Source of the DNA: Mycolicibacterium sp. P1-18
GTDB lineage: Bacteria; Actinomycetota; Actinomycetes; Mycobacteriales; Mycobacteriaceae
Length of the DNA stretch: 64,000 nt
Assembly: GCF_008329535.1 (NCBI RefSeq)
Contig: NZ_NPKR01000009.1
Coordinates: forward strand, 124,001 to 188,000
Reading direction: 5' to 3'
Shown piece by piece: positions 8,947-17,564 of this stretch; within the stretch, counting starts at the first letter, position 1, and every line of letters begins with the position of its first letter. The notes below the pieces were generated by a model. That model searched no databases, had not been told where the DNA came from, and saw only the letters and a list, made by a program, of their open reading frames with translations. The position numbers were made by a program, and so were the translations under genes.

Positions 8947-10050
8947 GTGCCGTCATTTCGCGCGTTGCAGCCGTCGATGCTGCGTCCGACCAACCGCCGG
9001 ACCTCCGAGCCCGACGCCAGCGGCATCCACGTCCCGGTCGCCCGGGCGATGGTCGACTGCGGCGTGTACGCCGACGGCAAGCGCCTGCCCGGCAAGTACA
9101 CCCACGCCGCCGCCCTGGCCAAGGTCCGGGAACTCCAGCTCGACGACGTCAGGGCCTTCGTCTGGATCGGGCTGCACGAACCCGACGAGCGCCAGATGCA
9201 ATCCGTCGCCGACGTGTTCGGCCTCCACGAGTTGGCCGTCGAGGACGCCGTGCACGCCCATCAGCGACCCAAGCTGGAGCGCTACGACAACACCCTGTTC
9301 CTGGTGCTCAAGACCATCATGTACGTCGAGCACGAATCGGTGGCGAAGGCCCGTGAGATCGTCGAGACCGGCGAGATCATGATCTTCGTCGGACCGGACT
9401 TCGTCGTGACCGTGCGCCACGGCGACCACGGCGGCCTCGCCAAGGTGCGCAGGCGGATGGACTCCAACCCGACGAACTGCGCGCTGGGACCGTACGCCGT
9501 GCTGCACGCGATCGCCGACCACGTCGTCGACCACTATCTGGAGGTGACCGACCTCGTCGAGACCGACATCGACGCGATGGAGGAGAACGTCTTCTCCCCC
9601 ACCAGCGACACCGACATCGAGCACATCTACCTGCTCAAGCGGGAGGTCGTCGAGATGCGCCGGGCGGTGGGGCCGCTGAACCTCGCGCTGCAGCGCCTCG
9701 GCACCGACCACAACGACCTGATCTCCAAGGAGGTCCGGCGCTACATCCGCGACGTCGTCGACCACAACACCCAGGCGTCGGACCGGATCGCCAGCTATGA
9801 CGAGGTGCTCAGCTCCCTGGTGCAGGCCGCCGTCGGCAAGGTGTCCATGCAGCAGAACATGGACATGCGCAAGATCTCGGCGTGGGTGGCCATCGCGGCC
9901 GTGCCGACGGCGCTCGCCGGCATCTACGGGATGAACTTCGAGCACATGCCGGAGTTGGCGTGGACCTACGGCTATCCGATGGTGCTCGTGGTGATGGCGA
10001 CGGTGTGCTCGGCGCTGTACTTCACGTTCCGCCGCAACCACTGGCTGTAG
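8947..10050 (+). CDS. corA: CorA-family magnesium/cobalt transport protein
   Basis: A 367-residue CorA protein, matching the length of Rv1239c. A cytoplasmic alpha/beta domain (about 1-300) includes the conserved helical stretch LEVTDLVETDIDAMEENVF. Two C-terminal membrane helices follow, with the selectivity motif GIYGMNFEHMPEL at the end of helix 1 and a positively charged tail (FRRNHWL). The family forms pentameric Mg2+ channels in the inner membrane. I chose GTG 8947 because GAGGGGAGG lies 6 nt upstream; upstream in-frame starts lack such a site. The gene converges on the SUFU gene with a 6-nt gap. Confidence 0.93.
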   Translation: MPSFRALQPSMLRPTNRRTSEPDASGIHVPVARAMVDCGVYADGKRLPGKYTHAAALAKVRELQLDDVRAFVWIGLHEPDERQMQSVADVFGLHELAVEDAVHAHQRPKLERYDNTLFLVLKTIMYVEHESVAKAREIVETGEIMIFVGPDFVVTVRHGDHGGLAKVRRRMDSNPTNCALGPYAVLHAIADHVVDHYLEVTDLVETDIDAMEENVFSPTSDTDIEHIYLLKREVVEMRRAVGPLNLALQRLGTDHNDLISKEVRRYIRDVVDHNTQASDRIASYDEVLSSLVQAAVGKVSMQQNMDMRKISAWVAIAAVPTALAGIYGMNFEHMPELAWTYGYPMVLVVMATVCSALYFTFRRNHWL

Positions 10051-10056
10051 CGGCCC

Positions 10057-10650
10057 TCAGCTCGGCGAGCTGGCCCGCCGGTGGGGGTCGCGGACGTCGA
10101 CGCCGTCGGCGGTCCATGCTTCCCGCATCGCCTCGGCGCCCTTGAGCCGCACCCAGGCCGCCTCGGTCGGGGTGATCGGAGTGGCCGAGAGGATGCGCAC
10201 CGGGTCGAAGGGGGCGGGCAGCTCGACCTCGTCGACGTCGCCGGGGCCCAGCAGCACCGCGGTGAACGGGGCGTTCTCCCACAGCGGCGTCTCCAGGTCG
10301 ACCAGGGCGTCGGGGACCAGCACCAGGCCCTCGACGGCGGGTGCGGCCGCGACGACGGCGATGGACTTGGCGAGTCCCGTCGGGGTCGAACCCCGCAGTG
10401 CCACCACGACTTCCGCGCGCGGACCGCTCGCCGAGTCGACGACCATCGCCGTCGGGTCGAGCATCGCGTGCCGCGAACAACCCAGCGAGACATGGTGAAA
10501 CGTGCCGTCGGCATCCGGCCCGAAGCGCAGCACGTCGATCGACTCGGCACCGAGGAAGGTGATGCTGGCGACGGCGGGCTCACCACCGGCGCCGATTCCG
10601 GCGAAGTGTTCGGCCAGCCGCGCGCGGACCGCGGCGAGGACGTCGGTCAC
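10057..10650 (-). CDS. Suppressor-of-fused (SUFU) domain protein coupled to sugC
   Basis: A 197-residue protein recognised by its overall pattern as a bacterial SUFU-like domain: an N-terminal helix with ARLAEHFAGIG, the strand ITFLGAESIDVLRFGP, HHVSLGCSRHAM, and a C-terminal LSATPITPTEAAWVRLKG segment. There is no signal peptide or membrane helix. The start ATG overlaps the sugC stop by 4 nt (ATGA), so it is the translationally coupled last gene of the trehalose importer operon. Bacterial SUFU domains are known mostly as immunity or protein-binding modules. A role in trehalose import would be new and is only suggested by position. Confidence 0.8.
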   Translation of the reverse strand: MTDVLAAVRARLAEHFAGIGAGGEPAVASITFLGAESIDVLRFGPDADGTFHHVSLGCSRHAMLDPTAMVVDSASGPRAEVVVALRGSTPTGLAKSIAVVAAAPAVEGLVLVPDALVDLETPLWENAPFTAVLLGPGDVDEVELPAPFDPVRILSATPITPTEAAWVRLKGAEAMREAWTADGVDVRDPHRRASSPS

Positions 10651-11819
10651 TGAAGAGGCGGGATGGACAGGTTCGCGCCGGTCTCCGCGTCGAACAGCGT
10701 CAGCTTGGAGGTGTCGAAGGCCAGCTCCGCCGTCTGCCCGACCACCGCCTTCGACTCGGTGGGAACCCGTGCCACGAACTGGTTCTCGGCCGCACCGGAC
10801 TCCGTGGTCAGCTCCGCGAGCTGCGCGGCCTTCGCCCCCTCGCCCTCGGTGTGGAAGTGCAGGTACTTGTCGGCACCGAGTGACTCCACCAGGTCGACGG
10901 TCACCTCGAACGTCAACGCCGTGATCCGCGCGTAGGTGTCGATCAGCGCCGCGTCCTCGAGATGCTCCGGCCGGACGCCGGCGATGACGCCCCCCGGCTT
11001 CGGGTGGCGGGCCAGCATGTCGTGGACGTCGGTGGTCAGGGTGACCTCGCCGAACGGCAACCGCACGCCGACGTCGGTCAGCGTGGCCGGGAAGAAGTTC
11101 ATCGCCGGCGATCCGATGAACCCGGCGACGAACAGGTTGGCCGGGCGGTGATACAGCTCGTCGGGGGTGCCGATCTGCTGGGCCACCCCGGCGAGCATCA
11201 CCACGACGCGGTCACCGAGTGTCATGGCCTCGGTCTGGTCGTGGGTGACGTACACGGTGGTGGTGCCCAGCCGGTCCTGCAACCGGGCGATCTCGGCCCG
11301 CATCTGCACGCGCAGCTTCGCGTCGAGGTTGCTCAACGGCTCGTCCATCAGGAATGCCTTGGGACTGCGGACGATTGCGCGTCCCATCGCGACGCGCTGA
11401 CGCTGACCGCCGGAGAGCTGTCCGGGCTTGCGGTCCAGCAGTTCGGTCAGGTCGAGGATCTTGGCGGTCTCGTCGACCTTGGTGGCGATGTCGGCCTTGG
11501 CCATCTTCGCCAACGTCAGCGGGAAGGCGATGTTCTGCCGCACCGTCATGTGGGGGTAGAGCGCATAGGACTGGAACACCATCGCGATGTCGCGGTCCTT
11601 GGCGGCCTTCTCGTTGACGCGGTCGCCACCGATGCGCAGCTCGCCGGAGGTGATGTCCTCCAGTCCGGCAATCATGTTGAGCGTCGTGGACTTTCCGCAG
11701 CCCGACGGGCCCACCAGGATGATGAACTCGCCGTCGGCGATGGTGATCGACAGATCCTTCACCGCCGCCGCGCCTCCGGCGTAACTCTTCGCCACGCGGT
11801 CCAACACGATTTCGGCCAT
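10647..11819 (-). CDS. sugC: Trehalose ABC importer, ATP-binding protein SugC
   Basis: A 390-residue MalK-type ATPase. Walker A is GPSGCGKST near residue 36, the Q-loop is VFQSYALYPH, the signature is LSGGQRQRVAMGRA, and Walker B plus D-loop is AFLMDEPLSNLDAKLR followed by the switch His in VYVTHDQTEA. Residues from about 240 form the C-terminal OB-fold regulatory domain of carbohydrate importers. It powers SugA-SugB to recover trehalose released during mycolate transfer. Its start lies 3 nt after the sugB stop and its stop overlaps the SUFU start. Confidence 0.96.
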   Translation of the reverse strand: MAEIVLDRVAKSYAGGAAAVKDLSITIADGEFIILVGPSGCGKSTTLNMIAGLEDITSGELRIGGDRVNEKAAKDRDIAMVFQSYALYPHMTVRQNIAFPLTLAKMAKADIATKVDETAKILDLTELLDRKPGQLSGGQRQRVAMGRAIVRSPKAFLMDEPLSNLDAKLRVQMRAEIARLQDRLGTTTVYVTHDQTEAMTLGDRVVVMLAGVAQQIGTPDELYHRPANLFVAGFIGSPAMNFFPATLTDVGVRLPFGEVTLTTDVHDMLARHPKPGGVIAGVRPEHLEDAALIDTYARITALTFEVTVDLVESLGADKYLHFHTEGEGAKAAQLAELTTESGAAENQFVARVPTESKAVVGQTAELAFDTSKLTLFDAETGANLSIPPLQ

Positions 11820-11822
11820 GAC

Positions 11823-12659
11823 CTACCCCTTCACCGCACCGGACGTCAGACCGGCGACGATCCGTCGTTGGAAGATTAGTACGAAGATCACGATCGGCAC
11901 CGTGATGATCATCGCGCCCGCGGCGATGGATCCGGTCGGCTCCTCGAATTGTGAACTGCCCGTGAAGTTGGCGATCGCCACGGGTGCGGTGATGGCCCGC
12001 TGGGTCGCCGTCAGCGACAGTGCCAGCAACAGGTCGTTCCACGCGAAGATGAACACCAGGATGGCGGCGGTCACGATGCCGGGCGCCGCCAGTGGTGCGA
12101 TGACCTTGCGGAACGCCTGCCATGGCGTGGCGCCGTCCATCTTCGCCGCCTTCTCCAGGTCCCAGGGGATTTCCTTGAAGAACGCCGACATGGTGTAGAT
12201 GGCCAGCGGCAACGCGAAGGTGATGTAGGGGATGACGAGCCCGGGCCAGGTGTCGAACAGCCCGATCGAGCGTTCGATGTTGAACAGCGGTGTCACCAGG
12301 GAGATTTGGGGGAACATCGCGATCAGCAGCGCGACTCCCACCAGTGCCCGCTTGCCGGGGAAGGTCAGCCTGGCGATGGCGTAGGCGGCCATCCCCCCGA
12401 CGACGACGGCGATGACGGTGGTGATGAGGCCGATGCCGATGGAGTTGACCAGCGCCGAGCTGAAGACGTTGCCCTGGAAGATGGCCTTGTAGTTGTCGAA
12501 CGTCACCTGCGTGGGAACCAGGTTGCCGTCCTTGACCGTCGACGTCGGCTTGAGCGACAACGACAGGATCCACAGCACCGGGAAGAGGGCGTAGAGCACC
12601 ACCAGAACGTTGACGACGGTCCACCCGGTGGCGCGACCGCGGCTCACCCGTTCGGTCAT
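11823..12659 (-). CDS. sugB: Trehalose ABC importer, permease SugB
   Basis: A 278-residue MalG-type permease with six predicted membrane helices, beginning MTERVSRGRATGWTVVNVLV. The EAA loop that docks with SugC reads DLEKAAKMDGATPWQAFRKV near residue 180, followed by the conserved FIFAWNDLLLALSL. ATG 12659 overlaps the end of sugA by 4 nt, which fixes the start and indicates translational coupling. Membrane partner of SugA. Confidence 0.95.
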   Translation of the reverse strand: MTERVSRGRATGWTVVNVLVVLYALFPVLWILSLSLKPTSTVKDGNLVPTQVTFDNYKAIFQGNVFSSALVNSIGIGLITTVIAVVVGGMAAYAIARLTFPGKRALVGVALLIAMFPQISLVTPLFNIERSIGLFDTWPGLVIPYITFALPLAIYTMSAFFKEIPWDLEKAAKMDGATPWQAFRKVIAPLAAPGIVTAAILVFIFAWNDLLLALSLTATQRAITAPVAIANFTGSSQFEEPTGSIAAGAMIITVPIVIFVLIFQRRIVAGLTSGAVKG

Positions 12660-13549
12660 CGGGACTCCTGGTCGGCCCCGGGCGCCGACGCACCGAACAG
12701 CTTGACGTAGATGAACGCGATCACCGCGACGGTGAGGAAGATCAGCACGCTGATCGCCGAACCGAGCCCGAGGTTGAAGGCCTTGAAGAGGTTGTCGTAG
12801 CCCAGGATCGACACCGACCCGGTGTCGTTCGCGCCACCGGTCAACACGTAGACGTTGTCGAAGATGCGGAAGGCGTCCAGGGTGCGGAACAGCAGCGCCA
12901 CCAGGATCGCCGGCTTGATGAGCGGCAGGATGATCCTGGTCAGCCGCTGCCACGCACCGGCGCCGTCGATCTGCGCGGCGTTCAGCAGATCCTGGGGCAC
13001 CAGCGCCAGTCCGGCGAGCAACAGCAGCGCCATGAACGGCGTGGTCTTCCACACCTCGGCGAGCACCACGATGGCCAGCGACGGGATCTGTTCGGTCAGT
13101 GGCGCAACGCCGTCCGGCAACAGGTTGGCCAGATACCCCGTGCCGGGGGTCCAGGCGTAGTACCAGCTGTAGGACGCCGCCACGGTGACGATGCCGTAGG
13201 GGATCAGGATCGCGGTGCGGACGACGCCCTTGCCGAAGATCGTGCGGTGCATGACCAGTGCCAGGGCCATGCCCAGCACGAATTCGACGGCCACCGAGAC
13301 GACGGTGATCGCCAGCGTGACGGCGAAGGCCGTCCACCAGTACCGGTCGGAGAGGATGGTCACGTAGTTGTCGAACCAGACGAACGCGGTGTCGTTGGGG
13401 GCGGCGAGGTTGTAGCGCTGCAGGCTCAGCCACACCGCGTAGGCGATCGGGTAGGCCGTCACCGCCAGCATCAACAGCACGGCGGGACTGACCAACCAGA
13501 AGGCCAGGCGGCGTTCGTCCTTGCGGTCGTCGGTGACCGGTGCGGTCAT
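12656..13549 (-). CDS. sugA: Trehalose ABC importer, permease SugA
   Basis: A 297-residue MalF-type permease without the long periplasmic P2 loop. Helix 1 is FWLVSPAVLLMLAVTAYPIA. The ATPase-docking loop reads DLLNAAQIDGAGAWQRLTRI, near residue 195. The ATG overlaps the lpqY stop by 4 nt. With SugB it forms the trehalose channel of the LpqY-SugABC system. Confidence 0.95.
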   Translation of the reverse strand: MTAPVTDDRKDERRLAFWLVSPAVLLMLAVTAYPIAYAVWLSLQRYNLAAPNDTAFVWFDNYVTILSDRYWWTAFAVTLAITVVSVAVEFVLGMALALVMHRTIFGKGVVRTAILIPYGIVTVAASYSWYYAWTPGTGYLANLLPDGVAPLTEQIPSLAIVVLAEVWKTTPFMALLLLAGLALVPQDLLNAAQIDGAGAWQRLTRIILPLIKPAILVALLFRTLDAFRIFDNVYVLTGGANDTGSVSILGYDNLFKAFNLGLGSAISVLIFLTVAVIAFIYVKLFGASAPGADQESR

Positions 13550-14943
13550 GGGATCAGACCCTTGCCGTCGACGGCCTTCTGAACCTGGTCGGCGAGCACG
13601 TCGGCGGTGCGCTCCGGATCGATGTCGGTGATCGGGGCCAGCGTCGCCGAGATGCGGGTCGACACCGATTGGTAGACCGGCGTCGCGGGCCGGACGGCGG
13701 CGTTGGTGAGTTGCTCCCGGATGATGGCGTACTGCGGGTACTTCTTCTGGAACTCCGGGTCGTCGTACAGCGACGTACGAACGGCGGGCAGGCCACCCTC
13801 GACGGAGGTGTAGCGCTGGTTCTCGACGCTGCGCAGGCAGCGAATGGCCTCGAACGCCTCGGCCCGGTGCTGGGTGTTGCGGCCCACCGCGAGGTTGAGG
13901 CCGCCGAGCGTCACCTTGGCCTGCTGCCCGGGCACCACGCCGGGATAGTTCGCGAACCCGAAGACTTCCTTGCTGGCGTCGTAGGCCGCGTCGAACTGCT
14001 CGTCGCTGGGCTTGAACGTCCCGAGGTCGTCGATGCTGCCCTTGAGGTCGTCGCGCTGGTCGAGCGGCAGGAAGGGCACGCCACCCTTGACGGCGTTCTC
14101 GAGCATCGACGGAAGCACGAACGGCCAGTTGACCTCCAGGGCCGCCTTGCCCTGTTCGAGCGCCAGTCGCGCGGTGGCCTCGTCGGTCTGGGTGACCGAC
14201 GGATCCGCACCCGGGGCGGTGGCGACGGCCTTGATGATCTGCAGGGCCTTGACCGTGGCGGCGCGGTGTTCCGGGGTGTCGGTGAGCGTCACCGTCTTGC
14301 CGTCGTCGGAGAGCACCTGTCCCCCGGCGCTGGCGAGCAGCGTGTTGAACCAGACCACCAGACCCTCGTACTGCTTGGCCTGCAACGCGATCCAGCTCGG
14401 CTTGCCCTCACCGTGCAGGCGGGTCGCCTCGGCGACCATGTCGTCCCAGGTCTGCGGCGGCGTCGGCATCAAATCGGCTCGGTACCAAAGCAATTGGGTG
14501 TTGGTCGTGATGGGCGAGGCGAAGAGCCGGTCGTGCCACCTGGCCGTCTCCAGTGGACCGGGCAGCGTGTCTTCCTGGGCGTCGGCCTCGGCCTGGCCCG
14601 CCGGATCGTCGGACAGCGGCAGCGCCCAACCCGCCTCGGCGAATTCGGCGGTCCACACCACGTCGAGGGCCATCACGTCGAGGGACTCGTCGTTGCCGGT
14701 GAGGCGGCGCGCCAGCTGCAGCCGCTGGTCGTCAGCCCCCTTGGGCAGACTGATCTGCTTGATGGTGAAGCGACCACCGAGTTCTTCGTTGCAGCGCTTG
14801 GCAACCGCGGTGAAGGTGGCCATCTCGTTGGCGGGTGTGTAGTAGTTGACGACGATGCCGCCGCTGGACCCGCCGCAGGCCGACACCAGTGACGCCGTCG
14901 TCAACGCAGCCAACGCCGCAGCGCACAGCCGCCTAACGCGCAC
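13546..14943 (-). CDS. lpqY: Trehalose-binding lipoprotein LpqY
   Basis: A 465-residue extracellular solute-binding lipoprotein (family 1). The signal peptide begins VRVRRLCAAALAALTTASLV and ends in the lipobox VSAC followed by GGSSGG. The mature part opens with a strand IVVNYYTPANEMATF and contains family-1 features such as ALDVVWTAEFAEAGW. Two adjacent GTG codons (14946 and 14943) are possible starts; I chose 14943, 6 nt after GGAG. It is the first gene of the operon and overlaps sugA by 4 nt. It captures trehalose outside the membrane; loss of this system in M. tuberculosis impairs trehalose recycling and virulence. Confidence 0.95.
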   Translation of the reverse strand: MRVRRLCAAALAALTTASLVSACGGSSGGIVVNYYTPANEMATFTAVAKRCNEELGGRFTIKQISLPKGADDQRLQLARRLTGNDESLDVMALDVVWTAEFAEAGWALPLSDDPAGQAEADAQEDTLPGPLETARWHDRLFASPITTNTQLLWYRADLMPTPPQTWDDMVAEATRLHGEGKPSWIALQAKQYEGLVVWFNTLLASAGGQVLSDDGKTVTLTDTPEHRAATVKALQIIKAVATAPGADPSVTQTDEATARLALEQGKAALEVNWPFVLPSMLENAVKGGVPFLPLDQRDDLKGSIDDLGTFKPSDEQFDAAYDASKEVFGFANYPGVVPGQQAKVTLGGLNLAVGRNTQHRAEAFEAIRCLRSVENQRYTSVEGGLPAVRTSLYDDPEFQKKYPQYAIIREQLTNAAVRPATPVYQSVSTRISATLAPITDIDPERTADVLADQVQKAVDGKGLIP

Positions 14944-15096
14944 CACCGTCTCCCGTCCGCATTCCCGACGTCGCCGCCGGGGCAGCCTCGGGCGGGAACG
15001 TCCCGCGCGCAAACCGTAGAGCGAGTTACGCGCGCAGCGCAACACTTCCGCACCATCGCGTCGCAATCGTGATGCGGCAGCAACCTCCGCGGAACC

Positions 15097-15609
15097 CTAG
15101 ATGGTCAAGCGCGCCAACAGATCCCGACCCTGCTCGGCGCTTTGCGGATCGCACAGCACGTCGTAGCGTCCGGCCACCAACTGCATCGTCGAACTGAAAT
15201 CTCTTGTGCCCCGCGCCATCGCGTACTGCAGCCCCGAGGTGATCAGACCGAAGAAGATGCCGGCGATCAGGCCGGCGATCAGAGAGCTCCACGCGTTGGG
15301 ACCGAAGAAGCCCAGAACGAGTCCGATGAAGAGACCGAGCCACGCGCCCGTCAGCGCGCCGCCGCCCAGCACCCGCGGCCACGTGAGCCGGCCCGTGACG
15401 CGCTCGACCTGCATGAGGTCCACGCCCACGATCGTCACCTGCTGCACCGGGAACTCTTGGTCGGAGAGATGGTCGACGGCGCGTTGCGCCTCGGCGTAGG
15501 TGGGGTAGGAGGCGATGGGCCAGCCCTTCGGCGGGGTCGGCAGCGAAGCGAAGCCCCCACGGCCCTGATTCTGTCCAGCCCGCCCCGGATTCTGAAGTGG
15601 GTTCGTCAT
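15097..15609 (-). CDS. General stress protein, YflT/GSP17M-like N-domain with membrane segment (Rv1234-like)
   Basis: A 170-residue protein. After a Gly/Asn/Pro-rich start, residues 28-65 (GWPIASYPTYAEAQRAVDHL, then VQQVTIVGVDLMQVERV) fit the GSP17M/YflT domain found in heat- and salt-induced proteins. A hydrophobic hairpin follows (about 80-125, rich in GLFIGLVLGFFGPNAWSSLI), then a short polar C-terminus. ATG 15609 has GAGGA about 9 nt upstream. It sits directly upstream of and in the same direction as lpqY, with 153 nt between them. Function beyond stress association is unknown. Confidence 0.8.
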   Translation of the reverse strand: MTNPLQNPGRAGQNQGRGGFASLPTPPKGWPIASYPTYAEAQRAVDHLSDQEFPVQQVTIVGVDLMQVERVTGRLTWPRVLGGGALTGAWLGLFIGLVLGFFGPNAWSSLIAGLIAGIFFGLITSGLQYAMARGTRDFSSTMQLVAGRYDVLCDPQSAEQGRDLLARLTI

Positions 15610-15777
15610 GGTCGGTGTCCTCGTCTTGTCATCGTCGCTCGTGCTCGAGTGGAGCCTGGTTACATTCTCAACGTTCGGGGACCCCGATGGGTGCCGTCCG
15701 ACCGACGGAATCTGGCAAATTCGTGCTCGGAGTAGTTTGTCACCGACCCGAGATCCGAGAACGCTAGGTTGGAACCC

Positions 15778-16023
15778 ATGACATCGCCCACCACGACGGC
15801 GAGGCGCACCAATCGCATGGCCGTCGCGTCGTTGGTCTCGTCCGTGGTGACGTTGTTCGGGATCGGCTCGATCGTCGGAATCGCCCTGGGCGTCTACGCG
15901 CTCAACCACGTCGCGGTGACCGGCGAACGCGGTCGCGGCCTCGCGACGGCGGGCATCCTCGTCGGCGCCGTCACCCTCCTGTTGAGCATGACCGCAATCG
16001 TGATGGGACTGAGCACGCTATGA
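15778..16023 (+). CDS. Small DUF4190-type membrane protein
   Basis: An 81-residue protein with two membrane helices (VASLVSSVVTLFGIGSIVGI and TAGILVGAVTLLLSMTAIVM) joined by ALGVYALNHVAVTGERGRGL, the characteristic DUF4190 loop. A TTG three codons upstream is an alternative start. Its stop codon overlaps the next gene's ATG (ATGA), so the two DUF4190 proteins are coupled and one may have arisen by duplication. Function is unknown. Confidence 0.75.
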   Translation: MTSPTTTARRTNRMAVASLVSSVVTLFGIGSIVGIALGVYALNHVAVTGERGRGLATAGILVGAVTLLLSMTAIVMGLSTL

Positions 16024-16586
16024 GCACTGGATCCGACGAACCGAACCACGGCCGGGAGTACCCGCCGCTGGAGAACTCCGCGCGGAACGGCGATCCGTAT
16101 GCGCCGGTGGACTATCCGACGGAATCGGGCCCGCCGCCGAACTACGGCGCTCCCACCGACTTCCAGCAGGCCGGTTATCCGCCACCGCCACCGGGCTATC
16201 CCCAGGCCGGGTATCCGCCGCCCGGGTATCCGCAGGCCGGCTACCCGCCGCCCGGGATGCCGCCGGGCTATCCGCCGCAGTACCAAGGCGGATACGGCTA
16301 CGACCCGTACGCCTCCGCCCGGCCGGCGGGCACCAACGGCAAGGCGATCGCCGCACTGGTGACGTCGCTGTCCGGACTGGTCCTCTGCGGCGTGCCGTCG
16401 ATCGTCGGGCTGATCCTCGGCATCATCGCGATGCGGGAGGTCAAGCGCACCGGCCAGGAGGGTCACGGCTTCGCGTTGGCGGCGGTCATCGTCGGCGCCC
16501 TGTCCGTCGTGGGCTGGATCGCCTACTTCGTCATCATCGTCGTGGCGATCGCCGTCACCTCGACGCCCACTACGTACGGCTACTGA
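16020..16586 (+). CDS. Pro/Gly/Tyr-rich membrane protein with DUF4190 domain (Rv1233c-like)
   Basis: A 188-residue protein. Residues 1-100 are disordered and contain repeats of the type GYPQAGYPPPG, common in mycobacterial cell-envelope proteins. Residues about 105-180 carry two membrane helices around GIIAMREVKRTGQEGHGFAL, the DUF4190 core that also occurs in the upstream gene. Start and coupling are fixed by the ATGA overlap. The 3' end overlaps the convergent lyase gene by 7 nt. It probably anchors a low-complexity tail at the membrane; no enzymatic motif is seen. Confidence 0.8.
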   Translation: MSTGSDEPNHGREYPPLENSARNGDPYAPVDYPTESGPPPNYGAPTDFQQAGYPPPPPGYPQAGYPPPGYPQAGYPPPGMPPGYPPQYQGGYGYDPYASARPAGTNGKAIAALVTSLSGLVLCGVPSIVGLILGIIAMREVKRTGQEGHGFALAAVIVGALSVVGWIAYFVIIVVAIAVTSTPTTYGY

Positions 16587-17539
16587 GCGGGCGGCTCGAA
16601 CGGGGCCGACGTCCGCGCCATCCCGGCGGCCCGGCCCTGGCCCGCGACGACCAACGCCATCTTGCGGCTGGCCTCGTCGATCATCTCGTCACCGAGCATC
16701 ACCGCACCCCTGGCCCCACCGACCCCTGACGTGTGCCATTCGTAGGCTTCGAGAATGAGCTCGGCGTGGTCGTAGTCGGCCTGGCGGGGACTGAAGATCT
16801 CGTTGCCCGCGGCGATCTGATCCGGGTGCAGCACCCACTTGCCGTCGTAGCCGAGCGCGGCGGCGCGGCCCGCCACCCGCCGGAAGGCGTCGACGTCGCG
16901 CACCTTCAGAAACGGTCCGTCGACCGCGTTGATCCCCTGCGCGCGGGCTGCGACCAGGATCCGCATGAAGACGTGGTGATACGCGTCGCCGACGTCGTAC
17001 CCCTCGGGTTGTTCGCCGACGACCAGCGTTCGCGTGTTCAGGCTCGCCATCATGTCGGCGGGCCCCAGCACCAGGGCCTGCACCCGCGGACCCGCGGCGA
17101 TCGCGTCGACGTGGGTGAGCCCCTCGGCGTTCTCGATCTGCGCCTCGACGCCGATGCGTCCGACCGGCAACCCGTGGGTGAGTTCCAACTGGGTCAACAG
17201 GAGATCCAGCGCGTGGACGTGGGCGACGTCGGTCACCTTGGGCAGGATGACGACGTCGAGATGCCGGCCCGCCGCGGCGACCACCTCGATGACGTCGGCG
17301 TGCGTCCACGGCGTCGTCCAGTCGTTGACGCGGACCCCGCGCAACTGCCCGGACCAGCCACTTTCGGCCAGGCTGGCGGCCACTCGCGTGCGGGCCTGCG
17401 CCTTGGCGTCCGGGGCCACCGAGTCCTCCAGATCGAGGAACACCTGATCGGCGGGCAGTCGCTTGGCCTTCTCGATCATCTTCGCGCTGCTGCCGGGGAC
17501 CGAAAGGCAGGTTCTGCGGGGGCGATAGAGGTTCTCCAC
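16580..17539 (-). CDS. HpcH/HpaI aldolase/citrate-lyase family protein (CitE/malyl-CoA lyase-like)
   Basis: A 319-residue TIM-barrel lyase of the CitE/Mcl group. Visible features are YRPRRTCLSVPGSSAKMIEK at the N-terminus, the metal/CoA-site motif VFLDLEDSVAP, the catalytic IGVEAQIENAEGL near 150, LVLGPADMMASL, and GKWVLHPDQI near 235. The family cleaves or forms CoA thioesters such as malyl-CoA, beta-methylmalyl-CoA or citramalyl-CoA. I chose GTG 17539, after AGAGAG, because it gives the usual family N-terminus; ATG 17566 would add nine residues and overlap the start codon of the divergent gene. The specific substrate is not clear. Confidence 0.83.
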   Translation of the reverse strand: MENLYRPRRTCLSVPGSSAKMIEKAKRLPADQVFLDLEDSVAPDAKAQARTRVAASLAESGWSGQLRGVRVNDWTTPWTHADVIEVVAAAGRHLDVVILPKVTDVAHVHALDLLLTQLELTHGLPVGRIGVEAQIENAEGLTHVDAIAAGPRVQALVLGPADMMASLNTRTLVVGEQPEGYDVGDAYHHVFMRILVAARAQGINAVDGPFLKVRDVDAFRRVAGRAAALGYDGKWVLHPDQIAAGNEIFSPRQADYDHAELILEAYEWHTSGVGGARGAVMLGDEMIDEASRKMALVVAGQGRAAGMARTSAPFEPPAQ

Positions 17540-17551
17540 GAGATCACTCTC

Positions 17552-17557
17552 TACTCT
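17552..17557 (+). promoter_or_regulatory. -10 element of the MgtE-like gene, leaderless
   Basis: TACTCT lies 7 nt before ATG 17565 with no Shine-Dalgarno sequence, as expected for a leaderless transcript. The promoter lies inside the 5' end of the divergent lyase gene if that gene starts at 17566. Confidence 0.5.
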
Positions 17558-17564
17558 TTGAGCC

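Noticed and set aside
16150..16290. Short repeats that might suggest a CRISPR array
   Set aside because: They are in-frame Pro/Gly/Tyr codon repeats of the DUF4190 protein with no regular spacers.
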